Source: Chrysogorgia sp. JL179-B06 (taxonomy: Eukaryota; Cnidaria; Anthozoa; Scleralcyonacea; Chrysogorgiidae). From it: DNA of 64,000 bases. Shown here in pieces: positions 58,036 through 64,000 of this stretch (its first letter is position 1; each line of letters begins with the position of its first letter). Under the pieces are notes generated by a model. The model made no database searches and had not been told where the DNA came from. It saw nothing but the letters and a program-made list of their open reading frames with translations. Made by a program: the position numbers and the translations under genes. The DNA lies in assembly GCA_035772405.1 (NCBI GenBank), contig JAYKKM010000224.1, positions 1-64,000 of the forward strand. Direction: 5' to 3'.

Positions 58036-59700
58036 ATAGCTCCATCCTCAGTCCGTTTCTCTCTGCTATGACATTTGCTGATTCCAGAATGATCTAATTC
58101 CACAGCTGATACCTCAAGATATCCCATGAGATGCTTTGAACTTTTTTTTATAAATAAGTTCGGTGCAACCATGTCGAATTCGGAATTTCACATTTGGATA
58201 TATAAAACGTTCTCCAAGCACAAGGGCGTTTTATAAACAAAAGGACTAAACCTTATTCACTAGATGCATGGTCATCTAGTGATATTTTAATACCTAGACG
58301 AACAGTTTAAGTTAGAAAAGTAGGTTTTAAGTTTTATTTGTTCAATGGAGATTTGGAATCAAACCTCGTCCACACGCATGCAAGTCATTCATCGATGAGC
58401 TATACTGATGATCTACCATCATACTTGCAATATTTAATCAGTGAGAAAAATTTCGAGGATATATATTTGACAGTGGAAGCTCTCTGGTAAGAACCACAAA
58501 CATGTCCTACAAATGTTTCAGAAAAAAGCCTTCCGCTATTGATATACAATCCATATGTCTCATTGATATATTACAATCCAAATGTCTCAAAGCATTGGTA
58601 TCATCATATAAGCAACGTCATGTTATATGAGCCAATATTTGTTGAAACTTGCAACGCTACAGCGGTTGTTTCAAGTTGTAAGTTACAAGAGAAATCGTTT
58701 AATAACGCGCATAGTTTGTTGTGCGACTGTATGCATAGTTTGTTGTGCGACGCGCATAGTTTGTTGTGGAGTAACCTGCAATATATTTTTCAGCAAAAGT
58801 TGACTGTAACATTGTATAACATTGACCTTTAATGCTTTGTGAAATACATAAATTACCATGGGATACAATAAAAAGTTGTTGTTGTTGTTGGTGTTGTTGT
58901 TGGTGTTGTTGTTGTTTAAACAACCCAACTTAAATTGTCTCATTATATATGTCCGTGCATGTCTTTGGAACTATACAAATCCACGAAATCTGCGCCATAA
59001 CACAACAAGAAAGCTAGTAATCCTGACATCAAATAGGTACTGTAAGTCATATTTAAAAATAAGACTATTAAAATAACTATTTTTAAATCGTTCAGTTTAG
59101 ATTGTTGTTGTTTCTGAGTTGGTATTTGGATGATTTGAATTTTGGAAACAAGGCCCTAAGTCGATGTACAGGTCTTAACTCTTAACTTTCGCAAATATAC
59201 ATCTGTCACCGCACTCCAACAGCTGATGAGCAGAGTAAGCTCTGTTGAGTATTTCCACAATAGCGAGGTCTAACTCACTCGCACCATATAGACAGTTCAG
59301 TCATGTTATTTTTGGCGATACCAAGATTTCCTTTCGTCTTCTTTCCTCAGGTTCCTGATGATAAAGAGGCATTTGTTGGCTTTTTTAGCTTTGCAGCAAT
59401 ATGAAAGCTCTCAGATTGTAAGGGTACGCCGAGAACTTTCAACTGATCATACACACATATGGCTCTAAGCGGAAGATTTAGAAGATCAATACATGACACA
59501 AGAGCATTCAGAGGAGCTGTAGTGTGGGGCACATTTCCCGTGTTTCTACGTGTCCCGTGTGTGAATCACATGTCTCTAACTGTAGTATGGGCAGTGACCA
59601 CATGGAACCTTGGAATTAAATATATAAACAAAATCAAGAAATTATACGAGGATAGCAAACTGAGGATATACCGGAGGTATACAGTACTATACAAACTACA
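58036..59700. other. Non-coding stretch with small simple repeats
   Basis: Three imperfect copies of GCATAGTTTGTTGTGCGAC at 58,709-58,770 and a (TTG)n run at 58,874-58,915. No gene recognised. Confidence 0.5.
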
Positions 59701-60085
59701 GGATGAAAGATCTGCACCGTACGTCTGCACCGTGCAGGATCTACACTGTACGTCGGCAACGTACAGGATCTACACCGTACGTCGGCAACGTACAGGATCT
59801 ACACTGTACGTCGGCAACGTACAGGATCTACACCGTACGTCGGTAACGTACAGGATCTGTGTACGTCTGCAACGTGCAGGATCTACACCTGTGCCGTGCA
59901 GGATCTACATCTGACACGTACGTCTGCACCATGCAGAATCTACACCGTAGGTCGGCAACGTACAGGATCTGCAACGTATAGGATCTGCACCGTACGTCTG
60001 CAACGTACAGGATCTGCACCGTACACTTGCAGTGTACCCCGGCACTATACGCCTGCACCGTACGGGATCTGCACCGTACATCTGA
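59700..60085. repeat. GTACGT minisatellite
   Basis: About a dozen degenerate copies of a roughly 30-bp unit (CACCGTACGTCGGCAACGTA then CAGGATCTA). The unit contains palindromic GTACG/CGTAC. Confidence 0.9.
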
Positions 60086-60739
60086 TGATTTTGCCATACA
60101 TTTGGTCACGCGATGACATTATTTTGACGAGTTTCTTCCACGAACCTTGAAATTTCTGCTATCTCTATTTCCTAACTTGCTCAGCCTCAAATGCTTGTAA
60201 TTATTCTATAAAATCACTAACTTTTAGGGGAACGGAGTGTCCACACAGTATTATACTGTCTCTAATATCGACGTGGTTCTTCATGGTACCGTCTCTGATG
60301 ACACCCACGCGGTACTTTTGTAGCTCCTCGTGGGCGAACGTCGAACGCTGTTGTCGTTAATGTTAGATCGTTCGCTGCACATAAATATACTATTAGCTCT
60401 TCGTTGTCATTCCTCTCGCTTCTCGGGACATGTCCCCTACGATTCCTTGACTTTACATTTAAAAATATTATCATCTAACTCAGATTAAAAAATGTCTTAA
60501 AATGTACGTTGATCAGCAGTAAAACTATTGGGATTTTGGCAAATGTACATGGTTCTAAAACCTTTTTCAAGTATTTCCTGATTCATCCATATTTTTTTAA
60601 TTTATAAGTGTCTCGGACATATTGGTAATTGCTGCAACGACGTCAGCTTGTTGTCTTATAGCAAGCAGAATGTCAGAAAAACAGTGTTTTGTCTACAAAA
60701 ATACTATACCAGCAGGGCTAATATTAACTAAAAACAGTC
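60086..60739. other. Downstream flank of the TPR gene
   Basis: No gene seen; would hold the 3' untranslated region of the gene at 60,740. Confidence 0.5.
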
Positions 60740-63700
60740 CTACATAATCACACAATTTAATTTTCGTTTCTCTATAATCGCTTTCGTCTCCAGCACATCA
60801 CGGTTACTTTCAGTTGTCTTCATATGTTGCTCGCCAAACCACACTAATCTGATATCTAGTGCTTGCTGAAAATTATACAAAGCAGACTCGAATTTGCGCA
60901 TGTTGCGCATGACAATTCCAATGTTGCGGTAGGTGCTGGAAATGAGGACATGATCTTGTTCATCGCACAACTCCTTTCTAATGTGAAGTGAACGCTGAAG
61001 TAACTCAACAGCTGACTGGTAATTTCCCATGTTATTTTGTGCGCTACCAACATGATGATAACTATCAGCTGTTTTTGCGTGATTCTCGCCATAGAATTTC
61101 AATGTTGTGTCAAGTTCACACTGATATGACTGAACAGATGCATTCAAGTCTCCTTTGTTACATTGTACAATTCCGATATTGTAATGGCAACCAGCTATCA
61201 CAATGTTTTCGCCATACAGCTTCAGTTTGATGGCAAGAACAAGCTTAAGGACACGAAGTGCTGAATCGTAGTCCCTCAGGCTATTGTATGTACTACCTAT
61301 GTATTGATAAATATCAGCCGTTCTAGCATGATGTTCACCAAATATTTGTAATATTATTTCTAACGCACGTTGATGCGAATGAAGAGCCATCGTGTGCTCT
61401 CCCATGTGGTTTTGTGTGATACCTATGGATTGGTAACTGACAGCCGTCTCTGCATTATTTTCTCCATGATTCTGCAAGCGTAATTTGATGTCAAGTTCGC
61501 GCTTATAAGACTCAAGAGCTGAAGCATAGTTTCCCTTGTTGTTCTGTGTAATCCCTATAAGATGGTAACTGCACGCAGTGTTTGAATGTACTTTACCATA
61601 TCGTTGCTTTCTAATGTTTAGTCCATGCTGATGTGAGTTAAGTGCTGAAGTGTGGTTTCCCATGCGGTCTTTCACAATTCCTATATTGTGGTAGTAATTG
61701 GCTGTCGCTGCAGCATTCTCTTCACTATCAGGCAATTTCACTCTTATGTCTAGCGCGTGTTGATGTGATAGGAGAGCTTTGGCAAACATTCCCATGCTAT
61801 ACTGCACAATTCCGATGTTTTGGTAGCATTCAGCTATGGCGCTATCATTCCTGCTGTACAATTTCAACCTATCTAGGGCTTGCAGATGTGACTGAAGCGC
61901 AGATTCAAAGTCACCCAAGTTGTACTGCAATATTCCTATTATTTTGTACAAGTAACCCATCTGCAGCGGATGAGGTACACTATGGAAATCTAGCATAATG
62001 CCAAGGGCACAGCAGTATGTATGCAGAGCTGAACTGTAGTCTGCCATGTTGGTTTGGATGTTACCTATCAACAGATAGATGTCAAATATCTTCACGTCAT
62101 TTTTACCATACCATTGTAAACTTATTTTAAGTGCATTGGAATATGACTGATATGCAGAAGTAAAGTCTTCCAGAGTTTCTTCTATGCCACCTACAAACCG
62201 ATAGCTTTTAGCAACCTTTGCATGATTCTGTCCATATAAATCTAATCTTACGGTAAGTGCGCGCCTGTGAGACTCAAGAGCACAAGTATTCTTTCCCATT
62301 TTATATTGCAAAATTCCAATACTCTCACAGATGTCAGCCACCTTCCCACGATGTTGTTCACCAGATGACTCAAGCCTAATGTCTAGGGCACATTTGTATT
62401 GATGAAGAGCTACAGCAAATTTGCGCATTTTACTGAGCGCGTTTCCTAGCAATTGATAGCTCTCAGCTGTCTTCACGTGTTTGTCACCATACAACTCTCG
62501 TCTAATCACTAATGCGCGTTCGTGTGACTGAGCAGCCACATCGTTATCTCCTTTGATATAATGGTATTGACCTATTCGAAAGAACCATGTCGCCAGCCTT
62601 TCCTTATCTATCGTCTGAGCGTCCGTTTCTAATTTCTTCGCTTCAGTATCTTTGTCTTCGGTCTTGTTTTTTTCAGAGTTTGCTCCTTGTTCGACAGCTG
62701 TGTTAACTATGGCTTCATACATTCGCGTTGCTTCATCTGCAGGGTTTAGAAAGAACACAGCATAGTCACCAATGTAACGTAAGCTAGCTAGAGTATTGTC
62801 ACAACTTTGCGTTGTTTCCAGTACTTGTCTTTGTATTTCCAGAACAATATTGTTTAACTTCATCTTCATATCAACGGATAAGTATTCTCTTGTCCACAAA
62901 CTTAAAAGACTACAAACCCAGACAACTAAGGGCTTGTTTGGTGAAGTGGCATTGTTTGGTGAAGTGGCATTGTTTGGTGAAAAGGCATTAGGAAATATAT
63001 GTTCAATTTCACCAGCTTCAGTTTCATCGTCAGTTTCAATCTCTCCAATCACGAAAAGGCTCGAGTCCCCTATGTCTTGGCACATATTTAGAGCTATTTC
63101 ACAAAATCGATGTGATTTCTCAGAGTTTGGAGAGAATTTGTAATAAAGAGAAATAAGCTGAGATGTTAAAAGTTTAAGAAACCTATGGTCCGAGCTGTTG
63201 CTCAAAATGGAAATACCATTTTTTGTTAACAAGATACCTTGCTCCATTAGTCCGTTTGAAAGTGCATAAATGCCCTGGTAGCACATACATTTTGCTCCAA
63301 TACCACCTGGTAATGAATACACTTTCTCGCAATTCCCTATGTTGTCATTTCTACCCAGATTGAATATATTGCGACAACATCTGCTCACCACAATCCTGTG
63401 ATAAGAAACATCGTTTCCTTGCTCAAGAACCTTCCTTGATGCTAAATCATACAGAAATTCAATACTGTCCTGGTCTTTTAGATAGAGAGCATTCAAAAAC
63501 ATCTCAGCAGTTGATAGAATGTCAAACATCTTCTCGCACAGCTCTTCGTCTTGAAAAGCTGCACAAAAACTTAGCCAAATATAATGTTCTTCCTGGTAAA
63601 ACCTGGAAAAGGCCGCCATCGCCTTACCACTCAAGAATTGCTCATTCAATGTTTGGAACAGGAAAACATAATAATTGTAAAGCCTCATTTTTAAAGCAAG

Positions 63701-64000
63701 GGTAGCTTCTTTAAGTTTATCTCCGCCCTTCTCGATTGCAAATGAATGTAGAAGTGGATGCAATGAGACCCTTTTCTCAGCGCTCGTGTCTATCAACGAT
63801 TTGCTTACCAGAGAAGTTATATTTTGCCTTGCGACAGCTTTATCCCCACCAACGACAGCTATAGCTGCGTCAACATCGAAATCAGATCCATCGAATATAG
63901 AGAGAGAACTAAATACCTCCTTCTCTTGTCGAGAGAGCTGATTAAAAGAAGATTGAAACAAAACCTTCAATCTTAAATCACTTGGGTATTCGCGTTTGTC
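60740..64000 (-). CDS. NB-ARC/TPR receptor-like protein, C-terminal part (5' end beyond window)
   Basis: The frame is open to the window edge: ten more codons (DKREYPSDLR) precede LKVLFQSSFNQLS, so 1,086 codons are visible and the first codon lies outside. The first 85 residues look like the winged-helix end of an NB-ARC domain (LKVLFQSSFNQLSRQEKEVFSSLSIF, then LHPLLHSFAIEKG). A helical linker follows, with a NATSPN triplet repeat at about residue 335 and a charged Lys/Glu stretch. The last 600 residues hold 14 kinesin-light-chain-type TPRs of about 43 residues, each with a YxxIGxxQxxMGxxxxALxSHQRALDI pattern. Corals have many such NB-ARC/NACHT-TPR genes, thought to act as intracellular innate receptors. 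The NTP-binding part is not in view, so the domain name is inference. No intron is needed within the visible part. Confidence 0.85.
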   Translation of the reverse strand, partial: DKREYPSDLRLKVLFQSSFNQLSRQEKEVFSSLSIFDGSDFDVDAAIAVVGGDKAVARQNITSLVSKSLIDTSAEKRVSLHPLLHSFAIEKGGDKLKEATLALKMRLYNYYVFLFQTLNEQFLSGKAMAAFSRFYQEEHYIWLSFCAAFQDEELCEKMFDILSTAEMFLNALYLKDQDSIEFLYDLASRKVLEQGNDVSYHRIVVSRCCRNIFNLGRNDNIGNCEKVYSLPGGIGAKCMCYQGIYALSNGLMEQGILLTKNGISILSNSSDHRFLKLLTSQLISLYYKFSPNSEKSHRFCEIALNMCQDIGDSSLFVIGEIETDDETEAGEIEHIFPNAFSPNNATSPNNATSPNKPLVVWVCSLLSLWTREYLSVDMKMKLNNIVLEIQRQVLETTQSCDNTLASLRYIGDYAVFFLNPADEATRMYEAIVNTAVEQGANSEKNKTEDKDTEAKKLETDAQTIDKERLATWFFRIGQYHYIKGDNDVAAQSHERALVIRRELYGDKHVKTAESYQLLGNALSKMRKFAVALHQYKCALDIRLESSGEQHRGKVADICESIGILQYKMGKNTCALESHRRALTVRLDLYGQNHAKVAKSYRFVGGIEETLEDFTSAYQSYSNALKISLQWYGKNDVKIFDIYLLIGNIQTNMADYSSALHTYCCALGIMLDFHSVPHPLQMGYLYKIIGILQYNLGDFESALQSHLQALDRLKLYSRNDSAIAECYQNIGIVQYSMGMFAKALLSHQHALDIRVKLPDSEENAAATANYYHNIGIVKDRMGNHTSALNSHQHGLNIRKQRYGKVHSNTACSYHLIGITQNNKGNYASALESYKRELDIKLRLQNHGENNAETAVSYQSIGITQNHMGEHTMALHSHQRALEIILQIFGEHHARTADIYQYIGSTYNSLRDYDSALRVLKLVLAIKLKLYGENIVIAGCHYNIGIVQCNKGDLNASVQSYQCELDTTLKFYGENHAKTADSYHHVGSAQNNMGNYQSAVELLQRSLHIRKELCDEQDHVLISSTYRNIGIVMRNMRKFESALYNFQQALDIRLVWFGEQHMKTTESNRDVLETKAIIEKRKLNCVIM

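Noticed and set aside
57677..58045. Tyr/Ile/Leu-rich ORFs resembling membrane proteins
   Set aside because: Low-complexity TATAAG/TA repeat.
59459..59914. 151-aa ORF over the minisatellite
   Set aside because: Its second half is translated repeat and its first half shows no domain.

Overview
The window is eukaryotic and most likely from an anthozoan cnidarian (coral or sea anemone). The reasons are the base composition, the dense mix of DNA transposons, the Polinton-like and CR1/L2-like elements, and at the right edge the winged-helix plus kinesin-light-chain-type TPR part of an NB-ARC receptor of the kind expanded in corals. The species call is inference; the sequence shows no direct marker.

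From 1 to about 48,240 the window is one tandem array of a roughly 0.9-kb unit. Each unit carries, on the minus strand, an initiator tRNA-Met(CAU) gene and an intron-containing tRNA-Ile(UAU) gene or its relic. I count 38 initiator loci and 35 Ile loci, one of them split by an insertion; units 7, 12 and 37 have lost Ile through deletion. About 15 initiator copies share the consensus exactly. By contrast 23 of 35 Ile copies have lost the T-loop U55-C56 that forms the pol III B box, so only about 12 look functional. The units form higher-order repeats: a 7.27-kb offset relates units 21-25 to 29-33, and a 4.14-kb offset relates units 7-10 to 12-15. A (TA)n tract downstream of most initiator genes varies from a few repeats to about 215 bp.

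Three large elements interrupt the array. At 13,366-19,486 is a miniature Polinton/Maverick-like element with 1.6-kb inverted repeats and a 6-bp TACGAC duplication, inserted inside a tRNA-Ile copy. It keeps part of a packaging ATPase, a small glycine-rich-tailed protein and an acidic zinc-ribbon protein, and has no polymerase or integrase. At 21,354-24,658 is a CR1/L2-like non-LTR retrotransposon with an almost intact endonuclease-reverse transcriptase, 19 bp upstream of a tRNA-Ile copy. At 42,137-47,215 is a 5.1-kb fold-back element made of two inverted copies of the 5' part of an IS3EU-like integrase transposase gene, with 22-bp subterminal repeats and two nested MITEs.

From 48,240 to 60,700 the sequence is single-copy or old-repeat DNA: decayed tRNA-Ile fragments just past the array end, a broken CR1/L2-type retrotransposon, a hammerhead-like inverted repeat, two TTAA-flanked MITEs (one with a nested 112-bp MITE), other inverted repeats, a TA-rich tract and a GTACGT minisatellite. 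No convincing host protein gene was seen there. From 60,740 to the window edge, on the minus strand, lies the C-terminal 1,086 codons of an NB-ARC/TPR receptor gene that continues outside the window.
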